Of a stretch of DNA of 64,000 bases, positions 51,534-63,274 are shown in pieces (positions within the stretch are counted from its first letter, which is position 1; the number at the start of each line of letters is the position of its first letter). The translations under genes and the position numbers were made by a program. Origin of the DNA: Streptomyces nodosus (lineage in GTDB: Bacteria > Actinomycetota > Actinomycetes > Streptomycetales > Streptomycetaceae); the NCBI RefSeq assembly GCF_008704995.1, contig NZ_CP023747.1, positions 3,746,501-3,810,500 on the forward strand. Reading direction: 5' to 3'. The notes under the pieces were generated by a model, which saw only the letters and a program-made list of their open reading frames with translations, searched no databases and had not been told where the DNA came from.

Positions 51534-52550
51534 TCAGTGCACAGCTCCGGCGGGGGCGTCGGCGATGTGCTGGGTACCGATGCGCTTGCGGAACACCCAG
51601 TAGGTCCAGCCCTGGTAGAGCAGGATGATCGGCGTGGCGATCCCTGCGCACCAGGTCATGATCGTGAGGGTGTAGTGGCTCGACGAGGCGTTGCTCACCG
51701 TCAGGTTCCAGTCCGCGTTGAGCGTGGACGGCATGACGTTCGGGAAGAGCGTCAGGAAGAGCATCGCGACCGCCGCCACCACGGTGACGCCGGAGAAGGC
51801 GAAGGACCATCCCTCACGCCCGACCTGGTTCGCCACCAGTGCCGCGACCAGGGCGACCACCGCAACGATCATCGCCGCCAGGCTCGTGCCGTCGCCCCGG
51901 TCGAGTTGCGTCCAGGTGAGGAAGGCCAGCGCCAGCACCGCGGTCAGCAGTCCGACCCGCAGAGCCAGCTTCCGGGCCCGCTCCCGGATGTCCCCGACGG
52001 TCTTGAGCGCCGTGAACACCGCTCCATGGAAGGTGAACAGGGTCAGCGTCACCAGACCGCCGAGGAGCGCGAACGGGTTGAGCAGATCCCAGACATTGCC
52101 CACGTACTCGAGGTGCTGGTCGATCTTCACGCCCCGCACGATGTTGCCGAAGGCCACGCCCCACCCGAACGCCGGGATCAGCGAGGTCCAGAACAACGCG
52201 GTCTCCCAGTTGCGCTGCCACTTCTCCTCCGGCCGCTTGGCCCGGTACTCGAAGGCGACGCCGCGCACGATCAGGCAGACGAGGATGAGCAGCAGCGGCA
52301 GATAGAAGCCGGAGAAGAGCGTGGCGTACCACTCGGGGAACGCGGCGAAGGTCGCGCCACCGGCGGTGAGCAGCCAGACCTCGTTGCCGTCCCAGACGGG
52401 GCCGATCGTATTGATCAGCACCCGCCGCTCCGGCCGGTCACGAGCGAGCAGTTTGGTCAGGATGCCGACTCCGAAGTCGAAGCCCTCCAGGAAGAAGTAG
52501 CCGATCCAGAGAACCGCGATGAGGACGAACCAGACGTCGTGAAGTTGCAT
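51534..52550 (-). CDS. cydB: cytochrome bd oxidase subunit II
   Basis: 338 aa from ATG 52550. Nine hydrophobic helices. The start MQLHDVWFVLIAVLWIGYFFLEGFDFGVG and DGNEVWLLTAGGATFAAFPEWYATL are the family signatures. It lies 20 bp downstream of cydA and shares the Rex-controlled promoter. The product completes the high-affinity quinol oxidase used at low oxygen. Confidence 0.95.
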   Translation of the reverse strand: MQLHDVWFVLIAVLWIGYFFLEGFDFGVGILTKLLARDRPERRVLINTIGPVWDGNEVWLLTAGGATFAAFPEWYATLFSGFYLPLLLILVCLIVRGVAFEYRAKRPEEKWQRNWETALFWTSLIPAFGWGVAFGNIVRGVKIDQHLEYVGNVWDLLNPFALLGGLVTLTLFTFHGAVFTALKTVGDIRERARKLALRVGLLTAVLALAFLTWTQLDRGDGTSLAAMIVAVVALVAALVANQVGREGWSFAFSGVTVVAAVAMLFLTLFPNVMPSTLNADWNLTVSNASSSHYTLTIMTWCAGIATPIILLYQGWTYWVFRKRIGTQHIADAPAGAVH

Positions 52551-52570
52551 GATGTGTGCGCTCCCTCGGC

Positions 52571-54079
52571 CTAGTACGAGAAGGCCATCGGCTTGTCGGC
52601 GTCCTGGGAGTCGCCGCCGATCCTGGTGGGCGGGTTGAGATCGGCCTCGGTGAGCTCAGGAGGCCCGGCCTTGACGTACTTCACGAGCAACCTCACCTCG
52701 ATGACCGCGAGGATCGCGTAGAGCAGAGTGAACACGGTCATCGAGGCGATGACCTCGCCCTGGAAGACACCGGGGGAGACCGCGTCACGGGTGCGCAGCA
52801 CGCCGTAGACGACCCAGGGCTGACGGCCCATCTCGGTGAAGATCCATCCCCAGGAGTTGGCGATGAGCGGGAAGGCCAGGGTCCAGATCGCGATGCGCCA
52901 GTACCAGGCGGTGAGCGTGGGGCCCAGCGGCTTGTTCTTGAAGAGGACCAGATGCGGTACCTCGTCCTCACCCACCCGCAGATGCTGCGGCAGCATGAAC
53001 TTCTTGCGGGTGAGCCAGAGACCGGCCAGTCCGATGGCGAAGGACGCCATTCCGAAGCCGATCATCCAGCGGAAGCCCCAGAAGGTGACGGGGATGATGG
53101 GCCGGTAGTCGCCGGGCCCGAACTTCTGCTGCTCGGCCTTGTTGGTGTCGTTGATACCGGGGACATAGGAGTCGAAGGTGTCGTCGGCGAGGAACGACAG
53201 CAGTCCGGGGACGGACAACTCGACGCTGTTGTGGCCCTTGCTCACGTCCCCATAGGCGAAGATCGAGAACGGTGCGGAGTTCTGGCCGTCCCAGAGGGCC
53301 TCGGCAGCGGCCATCTTCATCGGCTGTTGCTTGAACATGACCTTGCCCAGGGTGTCGCCGCTGACCGCGGTGAGCAGACCGCCGATGACGACGGTGACCA
53401 GACCGAGCCGCAGCGAGGTCTTCATCACGGCGATGTGCTTCCTGCGGAGCAGGTGGTAGCAGGCTATGCCGACCATGAACGCACCGCCCGTCAGGAAGGC
53501 GGCCGACAGGGTGTGGAAGACCTGGGCAAGCGTGGTGTTCTGCGTCAGGACCTGCCAGAAGTCGGTCAGCTCGGCGCGCCCCTTGGCCTTGTTGATCCGG
53601 TAGCCGACGGGGTGCTGCATCCAGGAGTTGGCCGCGAGGATGAAGTACGCCGACAGGATCGTGCCGATGGAGACCATCCAGATGCAGGCGAGATGGAGCT
53701 TCTTCGGCAGCTTGTCCCAGCCGAAGATCCACAGCCCGATGAAGGTGGACTCGAAGAAGAAGGCGATGAGGGCTTCGAACGCGAGCGGGGCACCGAAGAT
53801 GTCGCCGACGAAGCGGGAGTAGTCGGACCAGTTCATGCCGAACTGGAACTCCTGGACGATGCCGGTGACGACACCCATCGCGATGTTGATCAGAAAAAGC
53901 TTGCCCCAGAACTTTGTGGCCCGGAGGTACTTCTCCTTGCCCGTTCGCACCCAGGCCGTCTGCAGGCCGGCCGTCAGCGCGGCGAGCGAGATCGTCAGCG
54001 GGACGAACAGAAAGTGGTAGACGGTGGTGATCCCGAACTGCCATCGCGCCAGCGTCTCCGGTGCCAAGGCTATGTCCAC
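52571..54079 (-). CDS. cydA: cytochrome bd oxidase subunit I
   Basis: 502 aa from GTG 54079, with AAGGAG seven bases upstream. Nine membrane helices. It starts LAPETLARWQFGITTVYHFLFVPLTI, holding an early heme-ligand His. ANSWMQHPVGYRIN and GRQPWVVYGVLRTRDAVSP, with the heme/quinol Q-loop between helices, are conserved. The Q loop is of the short type. A frame extending to 54151 lacks a ribosome site. It heads cydA-cydB-cydCD. Confidence 0.95.
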   Translation of the reverse strand: MDIALAPETLARWQFGITTVYHFLFVPLTISLAALTAGLQTAWVRTGKEKYLRATKFWGKLFLINIAMGVVTGIVQEFQFGMNWSDYSRFVGDIFGAPLAFEALIAFFFESTFIGLWIFGWDKLPKKLHLACIWMVSIGTILSAYFILAANSWMQHPVGYRINKAKGRAELTDFWQVLTQNTTLAQVFHTLSAAFLTGGAFMVGIACYHLLRRKHIAVMKTSLRLGLVTVVIGGLLTAVSGDTLGKVMFKQQPMKMAAAEALWDGQNSAPFSIFAYGDVSKGHNSVELSVPGLLSFLADDTFDSYVPGINDTNKAEQQKFGPGDYRPIIPVTFWGFRWMIGFGMASFAIGLAGLWLTRKKFMLPQHLRVGEDEVPHLVLFKNKPLGPTLTAWYWRIAIWTLAFPLIANSWGWIFTEMGRQPWVVYGVLRTRDAVSPGVFQGEVIASMTVFTLLYAILAVIEVRLLVKYVKAGPPELTEADLNPPTRIGGDSQDADKPMAFSY

Positions 54080-54161
54080 GTCGTTACTCCTTACGTCGCC
54101 GTGGTCACAAGCGGCGTTTGCCCCGATTGGTTCTGCGCATCGCGGGACCAACAGGACAGTT

Positions 54162-54177
54162 TGTGAACGCGTTCACA
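54162..54177. promoter_or_regulatory. Rex operator upstream of cydA
   Basis: TGTGAACGCGTTCACA is a perfect 16-bp palindrome with T before it, matching the Rex consensus (TTGTGAA-N4-TTCACAA form). Rex represses cydABCD in S. coelicolor when NADH/NAD is low. An extra TTCACAA-like half site follows at 54178-54184. Confidence 0.85.
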
Positions 54178-54439
54178 TTCACAAGCAATTATGACGCATA
54201 GGGGTTCGAGTGTGGATGGGCGGGGGGTCCTTACCCGAATGGGCGGAAAGTCCCTGGACGGGACCATCGGCCCGATCCGGGCCCCGAACCACGCCCACGG
54301 CATCCGGGCGCGCAGCCGTGTGCCCTCGCCGCCGAGGGGCACACGGGGAACTCCGCGGGAGGCGGCGCTCCAGCAGCGGGCGTCCGCCCCGGGGCGCTCA
54401 TGCCGCCCGGCGCGGCGGCGCCTCTCCTTACGGAAGTCC

Positions 54440-55519
54440 TCAGCTCTCCTTGCGGAAGTCGTCCGACACCTTCAGGAAGATGTCGTTCGCCTCGGCCTCG
54501 CCGACCGTCACGCGCACCCCCTCGCCCGCGAAGGGACGCACGACCACGCCGGCCTGCTCGCAGGCGGCCGCGAAGTCCGTCGTACGCTCCCCCAGCCGCA
54601 GCCACACGAAGTTGGCCTGGGTCTCGGGCACCGTCCAGCCCTGAGCCCGCAGCGCCTCGACCACCCGCAGCCGCTCGCACACCAGCGAACCGACCCGCCC
54701 GATCAGCTCGTCCTCGGCGCGCAGCGAGGCGATCGCCGCCTCCTGAGCCAGCTGGCTGACGCCGAAGGGCACCGCCGTCTTGCGCAGCGCCGCCGCCACC
54801 GGCTCATGGGCGATCGCAAAGCCGACCCGCAGCCCCGCGAGACCGTACGCCTTGGAGAAGGTGCGCAGCACACACACATTGGGGCGCTCGCGGTAGAGCT
54901 CGACGCCGTCCGGCACCTCGGTGTCGCGGATGAACTCCCGGTACGCCTCGTCGAGCACCACCAGCACATCGCCCGGCACCCGGTCGAGGAAGCGCTCCAG
55001 CTCGGCCCGGCGCACCACCGTGCCGGTCGGGTTGTTGGGATTGCAGACGAAGATCAGCCGGGTGCGATCGGTGATCGCGTCCGCCATCGCGTCCAGGTCG
55101 TGCACATCGCCCGGGGTCAGCGGCACCTGCACCGCCGTCGCCCCGCTGATCCGGGTGATGATCGGGTACGCCTCGAAGGAACGCCAGGCGTAGATCACCT
55201 CGTCGCCCGGACCGCTCGTGGCCTGGAGCAGCTGCTGGGCGACCCCGACCGAGCCGGTACCGGTCGCCAGATGGGACGCGGGGACCCCGAAGCGCTCCGA
55301 CAGCTCGTTCATCAGCCCCGTGCAGGCCATGTCCGGGTAGCGGTTGAAGGACGAGGCCGCCGCGGTCACGCTCTCCATCACGCCGGGCAGCGGCGGATAA
55401 GGATTCTCGTTCGAGGACAGTTTGTAGGCCACCGGTCCGCCGGCCGCGGCCGGCTTGCCGGGCTTGTAGGTGGGAATACCCTCCAGCTCGGCACGCAGCC
55501 TCGGGCTCGTCTCGCTCAC
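54440..55519 (-). CDS. aromatic aminotransferase of the HisC/Pat family
   Basis: 359 aa from GTG 55519 with AGGAGG upstream. Fold-type I PLP enzyme: PLP lysine in [27 protein letters not shown], and NFVWLRLG with the substrate-binding Arg region at the end ([13 protein letters not shown]). The [12 protein letters not shown] and [10 protein letters not shown] segments are closer to mycobacterial Pat (phenylalanine/aromatic transaminase) than to true HisC. It may transaminate phenylpyruvate made by PheA. No other histidine genes are nearby. Confidence 0.85.
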   Translation of the reverse strand: MSETSPRLRAELEGIPTYKPGKPAAAGGPVAYKLSSNENPYPPLPGVMESVTAAASSFNRYPDMACTGLMNELSERFGVPASHLATGTGSVGVAQQLLQATSGPGDEVIYAWRSFEAYPIITRISGATAVQVPLTPGDVHDLDAMADAITDRTRLIFVCNPNNPTGTVVRRAELERFLDRVPGDVLVVLDEAYREFIRDTEVPDGVELYRERPNVCVLRTFSKAYGLAGLRVGFAIAHEPVAAALRKTAVPFGVSQLAQEAAIASLRAEDELIGRVGSLVCERLRVVEALRAQGWTVPETQANFVWLRLGERTTDFAAACEQAGVVVRPFAGEGVRVTVGEAEANDIFLKVSDDFRKES

Positions 55520-55969
55520 CGCAGTCCTCCTCGCGCACACCACCGGCCCACGACGGCCACCGGCTTCCAATGCTTCTCACCTTATGAGGATTCGGCGCCG
55601 CTGCGAATGGGCTGTGGACATCCACCTCCGACTCGTTGCCTCACCAGGGCAGCCGCGGCGCGGCGGCGGAGGAATCCCGCTGCATCACCGCACACCGGCA
55701 CAGAAACGGGGGCGCATGCCTCCTCGCGGCACGCGCCGGTGGCTCGCGCCGTGGCGCGCATCCCTCGTGAAGGTGAGTTGAGACCTCTTCGAAATCTGGC
55801 CGCCTCGGCAGGCTCATGCGTGTCGAGGCGACACGTACTAACGTGGGACCGTGCAAGTACCTTGTCTTCCAAGCGACTTGAACGTTTTTGACCTTGCAGA
55901 AACGTGCCTGTCAACGAGTGCATATGCGTCCGCACTACCCCACCGCTTGAGCCCTACTATCGGCTCGCG
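55520..55969. other. intergenic region
   Basis: 450 bp between divergent genes. Short frames exist but look non-coding. A -35-like TTGAAC near 55877 precedes an A/T-rich stretch. No operator-type palindrome is obvious. Confidence 0.4.
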
Positions 55970-57082
55970 ATGACAGCAGCAGGGAAGCACCAGGTGAGCC
56001 GGGCGGAAACCTCCCGCCAAGGAAACCGACCGGGCCGGGCCGGCATCAGAGACGTCGCCGCCGCGGCGGGGGTCTCCATCACGACCGTCTCCGACGCCCT
56101 CAACGGCAAGGGCCGGCTGCCGGACGCCACCCGACGCCATGTCCGCGAGGTTGCCGACCGGCTGGGGTACCGGCCTTCGGCCGCGGCCCGCACCCTTCGT
56201 ACGGGCAAGTCGGGCCTGATCGGCCTGACCGTGACGACGTACGGGGATGAACCTTTCACCTTCACCGAGTTCGCGTACTTCGCGGAGATGGCCAGAGCCG
56301 CCACCTCGGCCGCGCTCGCCCGGGGCTACGCCCTGGTCATCCTGCCCGCGACCTCGCGCCACGACGTGTGGTCGAACGTCGCCCTGGACGGCACGGTGGT
56401 CATCGACCCCTCCGACCAGGACCCGGTGGTCAGTGAGCTGGTCCGCCAGGGCTTACCGGTCGTCTCCGACGGCCGCCCGGCGGGCTCCCTGCCGGTCACC
56501 GCCTGGGTCGACAACGATCACGAGGCGGCCGTCCTGGGCATCCTCGATCATCTGGCCGCGGCGGGCGCCCGCCGCATCGGGCTGCTGACCGGCACCACCA
56601 CGGACACCTATACGCATCTGTCCACCACCGCATACCTGAACTGGTGCGAGCGCGTCGGACAGGACCCGGTCTACGAGGCCTACCCGGCCCATGACCCGTG
56701 CGCGGGCGCCGTCGCCGCCGACCGGCTGCTGGCCCGCCCCGACCGCCCCGACGCCGTCTACGGGCTCTTCGACCCCAACGGCACGGACCTGCTGGCCGCC
56801 GCCCGCCGTTACGGACTGCGCGTCCCCGAGGACCTGCTGCTGGTGTGCTGCAGCGAGTCCTCCGTGTACTCCCACACCGAGCCGCCCGTCACGACCCTCT
56901 CCCTGAAGCCGCGCCGCATCGGCACGGCGGTGGTCCAGTTGCTCATCGACGCCATCGAGGGAATCCGGTCGGATCGGCCGGTCGAGCAGGTGATACCGAC
57001 GGAGCTGATCGTCCGCACGTCCTCCCAGCGGCGTCCGCCGCGTACGACGGTCAGCCCGCCCCGGTCGCCCGAGCGGGACTGA
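55970..57082 (+). CDS. LacI-family transcriptional regulator with a TTA codon
   Basis: 370 aa from ATG 55970. Helix-turn-helix at about 28-47 (IRDVAAAAGVSITTVSDALNGKGRLPD), hinge RLGYRPSAAARTLRTGKSG, then a periplasmic-binding-protein-like effector domain to about 350. Unusually, Leu162 is encoded by TTA (56453-56455), the codon read by the developmentally controlled bldA tRNA, so translation is probably delayed to late growth. Ligand unknown; it is not next to sugar transport genes. Confidence 0.9.
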   Translation: MTAAGKHQVSRAETSRQGNRPGRAGIRDVAAAAGVSITTVSDALNGKGRLPDATRRHVREVADRLGYRPSAAARTLRTGKSGLIGLTVTTYGDEPFTFTEFAYFAEMARAATSAALARGYALVILPATSRHDVWSNVALDGTVVIDPSDQDPVVSELVRQGLPVVSDGRPAGSLPVTAWVDNDHEAAVLGILDHLAAAGARRIGLLTGTTTDTYTHLSTTAYLNWCERVGQDPVYEAYPAHDPCAGAVAADRLLARPDRPDAVYGLFDPNGTDLLAAARRYGLRVPEDLLLVCCSESSVYSHTEPPVTTLSLKPRRIGTAVVQLLIDAIEGIRSDRPVEQVIPTELIVRTSSQRRPPRTTVSPPRSPERD

Positions 57083-57436
57083 GGTCCTTCGTTCGAATCA
57101 CGCCGGAGGCCTTTCGTTCGGATCGTGCCGGATCGGTCACACGGCGCGGCGCGGCACCGAACCCCGCGAGCCCGGCGCGCTCCGGACGAGAGGCCCCAGT
57201 GCCCCGCCAGGGCACCGGTGGTGTCGAGGTCACCCGCGGACGGTCGGGCCGCCGACCGGGAAAGCACCGCCCATTCAGGGCGAAAGCCGCGGTGAATCGG
57301 GGCCCTTCCTCGATTCACCACCCCTGGGTCATCACATGGCGCGATCCGCATTCCTATGATGGGCGGACGACACCGCGGGCCCGTGCGACCAGGCAGTCCG
57401 ATGCGGTGCAGATGCGGCGCGATGGTGGAGGGGTCG
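57083..57436. other. intergenic region, nothing recognised
   Basis: 354 bp between the LacI gene and the phosphatase gene. Two copies of TCCTTCGTTCG/CTTTCGTTCGG-like sequence occur at 57087-57122. No clear hairpin or gene is seen. Confidence 0.4.
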
Positions 57437-58528
57437 ATGACTCAGGGGGCCGGTCAGGGACCCGAGGTGGGGCGGACGGCGACGTTGCGCGACTTCCGGG
57501 TGCCCGCATACGTCCATGAGACCGGGCCCCATCCACAGAGTGCTCTCCCCGGCGAGGCCGACCGGCCCGTCGCGGCGCCCACGAGGTACCGCCCCGAGTA
57601 CTCCGACGCCTACACGCCCACCGAGCGGGACATCCCGGTCATCCACCGCGGCGGCACGCCCCCGGTGACCGGCCCCGCGTCCGCGGCCGTCCCGCAGCCC
57701 GCCGACAGGCCCGGGCCGCTGTTCGTCGTCGGGGACGTCCATGGTTATCTCGACCAACTCATGGCGGCGCTCCGGGAGAAGGGCCTCGTCGACGCCGCGG
57801 GTCACTGGTCCGCGGGTACGGCACGGCTGTGGTTCCTGGGCGACTTCACGGACCGCGGCCCGGACGGCATCGGCGTCATCGACCTGGTGATGCGGCTGTC
57901 CGCGGAGGCCGCCGCGGCCGGCGGCTACTGCAAGGCGCTGATGGGCAACCATGAACTGCTGCTGCTCGGCGCCAAGCGGTTCGGTGACACCCCCGTCCAC
58001 TCCGGCGCGGGCACCGCCACCTTCCAGGCGGCCTGGCTGCTCAACGGCGGGCAGAAGACGGACATGGAGCGCCTCCAGGACCACCATCTTCAGTGGATGG
58101 CCCGGCTGGACGCGATGGAGGAGGTCGACGGACACCTTCTGGTCCACTCGGACACCACCGCCTACCTCGACTACGGCGACTCCATCGAAGCGGTCAACGA
58201 CACCATCCGCGAGGCGCTCATGCGCAACGATGTGTACGAGGTGTGGGATCTGTTCCGGAAGTTCACCAAGCGCTTCGCCTTCCGCGACGAGGGCGGCGCC
58301 GACGCCGTGAGGTCCCTGCTGGCCATGTACGGCGGCAGGCGCATCGTCCATGGCCACAGCCCGATTCCCTATCTGCTGGGCGAAGTCGGCTCGGAGGACG
58401 GCGAGCACGGAGCCGGTCCGGTGGTCGAGGGTCCTCATGTCTATGCGGACGGACTGGCGATCGCGATGGACGGCGGAGTGACCATGGCCGGAAAGCTGCT
58501 GGTCCAGCAACTCCCCTTGGCAAGGTAG
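57437..58528 (+). CDS. calcineurin-like metallophosphatase
   Basis: 363 aa from ATG 57437, chosen for GGAGGGG just upstream. The N-terminal 115 residues are low in structure. The PPP-type metal site follows: GDVHGY (about 125), GDFTDRGPDG, GNHELLLL, then His in LVHSDT and GHSPIPYL. All metal ligands (Asp, His, Asp, Asn, His, His) are present. Ser/Thr protein phosphatase or diadenosine-tetraphosphatase-type activity is likely; the target is unknown. Confidence 0.9.
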   Translation: MTQGAGQGPEVGRTATLRDFRVPAYVHETGPHPQSALPGEADRPVAAPTRYRPEYSDAYTPTERDIPVIHRGGTPPVTGPASAAVPQPADRPGPLFVVGDVHGYLDQLMAALREKGLVDAAGHWSAGTARLWFLGDFTDRGPDGIGVIDLVMRLSAEAAAAGGYCKALMGNHELLLLGAKRFGDTPVHSGAGTATFQAAWLLNGGQKTDMERLQDHHLQWMARLDAMEEVDGHLLVHSDTTAYLDYGDSIEAVNDTIREALMRNDVYEVWDLFRKFTKRFAFRDEGGADAVRSLLAMYGGRRIVHGHSPIPYLLGEVGSEDGEHGAGPVVEGPHVYADGLAIAMDGGVTMAGKLLVQQLPLAR

Positions 58529-58741
58529 ACGTTCACCCGACCCGCTCACCGGGCAGATGGTTCTCGGGCGCGCACCCGCCGATGGTGGTGAAGGATGCGG
58601 GCGAATTTCCTGAAACCCCCTGTCACCGTGTGCGGTCACCGCTCTACCATCGGCTTATCCGTAGCAGGCTCCCCTCCGTTTCTGCCCGACGGCTCGTCAG
58701 CATGCCGAGTCCCAAGCCCTACGGAGCATCGGGGGATGCAC

Positions 58742-59617
58742 ATGAACAGCGTTCCGCAGCACCTGCTGAGCGAGGACCGCCAGGATTACGAGCGGATCCT
58801 CGATGAGGCGCTGCGCTCCGCGCCACACCGCCCGGACCTGGCCGCTGTAGGACAGCGGCTCAATACCGAACAACTGCGCACGATGGCGCTGGGCGCCACC
58901 GCCCGGATCACCTCGGCGGCGGCCATCGAATACCACCACTACACCAAGGTCCGCGAGGAGCTGCGCCAGCCGTCGCCGACCGCCTCCTCCGGCCGGGAGA
59001 GCGCCGAGGGCTCGCCGGAACCGGACACGGAGGGCCAAGGACTCGCCGCCTCGGTGGGAGAGGCCGCCGCCGGCGCCGGAGCCGGCGCCGTCGTCACGGT
59101 GCTCGCCCCGTTTCTCGCGGGTGCCGCGGCGGTGATATTCCTGCTCGTCGGCTACATCCTCAAAATGGTCAAACCGGACCAGGCCTTCGCCAAGACCCTC
59201 CTGACCACCGGGTGGGTCTTCGGTGCGGTGACCGCGGCGGCGATCCTGGGGGCCGCGGTCGGGCTGCTGCTCACCGCCCTGCGCAACAGCTCTTCCGACC
59301 AGGAGGAGAACGACCAGGGCGAGCTGACCGTGATGGTGGCCCGGGCCCGGGAGGCCTGGCACGAGGCCCTGTTGGAGCGCGGCATCCTGCCGTTCCTCCG
59401 CGAGGCGCTCGCCGACCCCGCGACAGCCGCGGTGAGCCGGAAGACACCGGAGAAGACACCCAGTCGTATCCCGAATCTCGGATACGACAGTCCCGGGTTC
59501 ACCAGCCCCGAGAGCGGCTCCGCCCCGGGCCCGCGTCCGGACTTCAGCAGCCCGGACTTCAGCAGCCCCGATTTCTCCAGCCCGGACTTCGGGGGGCCGG
59601 AACACCAGCCGGAGTGA
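58742..59617 (+). CDS. membrane protein with C-terminal FSSPD repeats
   Basis: 291 aa from ATG 58742, six bases after GGGGG (an ATG at 58736 is in frame). N-terminal cytoplasmic helical part of about 85 residues, a Ser/Glu-rich linker, and two membrane helices (about 114-136, VVTVLAPFLAGAAAVIFLLVGYI, and 153-177, WVFGAVTAAAILGAAVGLLL). The C-terminal tail is Pro/Ser-rich and has four tandem DFSSP units. No family function is known. It follows the phosphatase by 210 bp in the same direction. Confidence 0.75.
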   Translation: MNSVPQHLLSEDRQDYERILDEALRSAPHRPDLAAVGQRLNTEQLRTMALGATARITSAAAIEYHHYTKVREELRQPSPTASSGRESAEGSPEPDTEGQGLAASVGEAAAGAGAGAVVTVLAPFLAGAAAVIFLLVGYILKMVKPDQAFAKTLLTTGWVFGAVTAAAILGAAVGLLLTALRNSSSDQEENDQGELTVMVARAREAWHEALLERGILPFLREALADPATAAVSRKTPEKTPSRIPNLGYDSPGFTSPESGSAPGPRPDFSSPDFSSPDFSSPDFGGPEHQPE

Positions 59618-59685
59618 CAAGCGGCAGTGCCGGGCAGCGGCCGGCGGGCCGGTCGCACAGCGCCATGCTCCGGGCCATGGGCGGG

Positions 59686-59727
59686 GCGCTGTCCCGGGCC
59701 GGTCTCTCCGGCACGCCGGGACAGCGC
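59686..59727. terminator. bidirectional hairpin terminator
   Basis: Perfect 12-bp inverted repeat (59686-59697 with 59716-59727) between the convergent stops at 59617 and 59744. Confidence 0.85.
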
Positions 59728-59743
59728 CTGTGCGGGGTGAGCG

Positions 59744-61690
<1,947 letters not shown>

Positions 61691-61766
61691 CAAAGGTGTC
61701 CTTACGCTAGCGTCCCATTAAGCGGGATGAACAGTAGGCCTCGCGCCTTCTTGCAATGATCGGTCG

Positions 61767-63221
61767 GTGACCACATCGCAGCATCCTCCCCCGCACCCGC
61801 CCTCCGAGCCGCCTCACCGCCGTGGCCCCGGCGGAAGAAACAACCCTGATCCCCAAGGCGTCCACGACTTCACCGAAGGATCCTGGGACAGCCATGGGGG
61901 CAGCCACGGGCACGTTCCCGGTGGTGGGAACGGCCACTCCCACGCGCACAGTCATGGCCCCGCGGCTCCCGTCTCCCGTCATCTGCGCAGGGTCATCGCC
62001 GCGATCCTCATCCCGTTCGCCGCGGCGGTCGTGGTGGGCCTCATGGTGCTGTGGCCCGGCGGTGTGCCGTCACATGAGCGGAGCGGTGTCGGCTTCGACC
62101 GACAGTCCCAGCAGGCTACGGTCACCGATGTCGCGGCGGTCGACTGTGCGTCGGTGAACGCCTCGGGAGGGGCTTCGGCGGGCGGCGCCTCCACCGCCGA
62201 GGGCTCTTCACCGTCACAGGCATCGGGCGGCACCTGCAAGAAGGCCACGGTCCGCGTCGACACCGGCAAGGACAAGGGCCGTACGTTCACGGAGATCGTC
62301 CAGCCGGACCAGACACGGCAGCTACACCAGGGCGACAAGGTCGTGGTGTCGTACGAACCCTCCGCGCCCAAGGATCTGCAGTACTCGGTCACCGATGTGA
62401 ACCGCGGCTTCCCCATGGCCCTGCTCGCCGGTATCTTCGCCGTCGCCGTGGTGGTCGTAGGCCGGATGCGCGGTGTCATGGCGCTGGTCGCCCTGGCGGT
62501 GAGTTTCCTGCTGCTGAACCTGTTCGTCCTGCCGGCGATCCTGCAGGGCTCGAATCCGCTGCTGGTGGCCGTGGTCGGTTCCAGTGCCATCATGCTGATC
62601 GCCCTCTATATGTGCCATGGGCTCTCGGCCCGTACCTCCGTGGCCGTCCTCGGCACGCTCATCTCACTGTCGCTGATCGGCGCGCTGGGCACGCTCTTCA
62701 TCGGCTGGGCCGCACTGACCGGCAACACGGACGACAGCACCGGGCTGATCCACGGTCTCTACCCGCATATCGACATGAGCGGTCTGCTGCTGGCCGGCGT
62801 CATCATCGGCTCGCTCGGTGTCCTCGACGACGTGACGGTGACACAGACCTCCGCGGTCTGGGAGCTCCATGAGGCCAACCCCTCGATGAGCTGGCGCGAT
62901 CTGTACCGCGCGGGTATCCGCATCGGCCGTGACCACATCGCGTCCGTCGTCAATACGCTGGTTCTGGCGTACGCGGGCGCCGCCCTGCCTCTGCTGCTGC
63001 TCTTCTCCATCGCACAGAGCAGCGTGGCCACGGTCGCCAACAGCGAACTGGTCGCCGAGGAGATCGTGCGCACCCTTGTGGGTTCGATCGGCCTGGTCGC
63101 CTCGGTCCCGGTCACCACGGCCCTGGCCGCCCTCGTGGTCTCGGCCGACCGGCGGGAGACCGGCACCGCCCCTGTCGAGGTACCGGCCCGCGGAGGACGG
63201 GGCCGCCGCCGCAGGCGCTGA
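61767..63221 (+). CDS. YibE/F-family multispanning membrane protein
   Basis: 484 aa from GTG 61767. The N-terminal cytoplasmic tail is His/Pro/Gly-rich (GHVPGGGNGHSHAHSHG), possibly metal-binding. A first helix (about 72-94) is followed by a roughly 120-residue extracellular domain with two cysteines, VDCASV and GGTCKKATV. At least seven helices follow from about 213, including FPMALLAGIFAVAVVVVG and the conserved LGVLDDVTVTQTSAVWEL segment. YibE/F-like proteins have no settled function; efflux is proposed. Divergent from thiC. Confidence 0.85.
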   Translation: MTTSQHPPPHPPSEPPHRRGPGGRNNPDPQGVHDFTEGSWDSHGGSHGHVPGGGNGHSHAHSHGPAAPVSRHLRRVIAAILIPFAAAVVVGLMVLWPGGVPSHERSGVGFDRQSQQATVTDVAAVDCASVNASGGASAGGASTAEGSSPSQASGGTCKKATVRVDTGKDKGRTFTEIVQPDQTRQLHQGDKVVVSYEPSAPKDLQYSVTDVNRGFPMALLAGIFAVAVVVVGRMRGVMALVALAVSFLLLNLFVLPAILQGSNPLLVAVVGSSAIMLIALYMCHGLSARTSVAVLGTLISLSLIGALGTLFIGWAALTGNTDDSTGLIHGLYPHIDMSGLLLAGVIIGSLGVLDDVTVTQTSAVWELHEANPSMSWRDLYRAGIRIGRDHIASVVNTLVLAYAGAALPLLLLFSIAQSSVATVANSELVAEEIVRTLVGSIGLVASVPVTTALAALVVSADRRETGTAPVEVPARGGRGRRRRR

Positions 63222-63274
63222 GACGCCGTGTGAGGAACCGTTACAGCAGGAACCGTCACGACGCCGCAGCCGGT

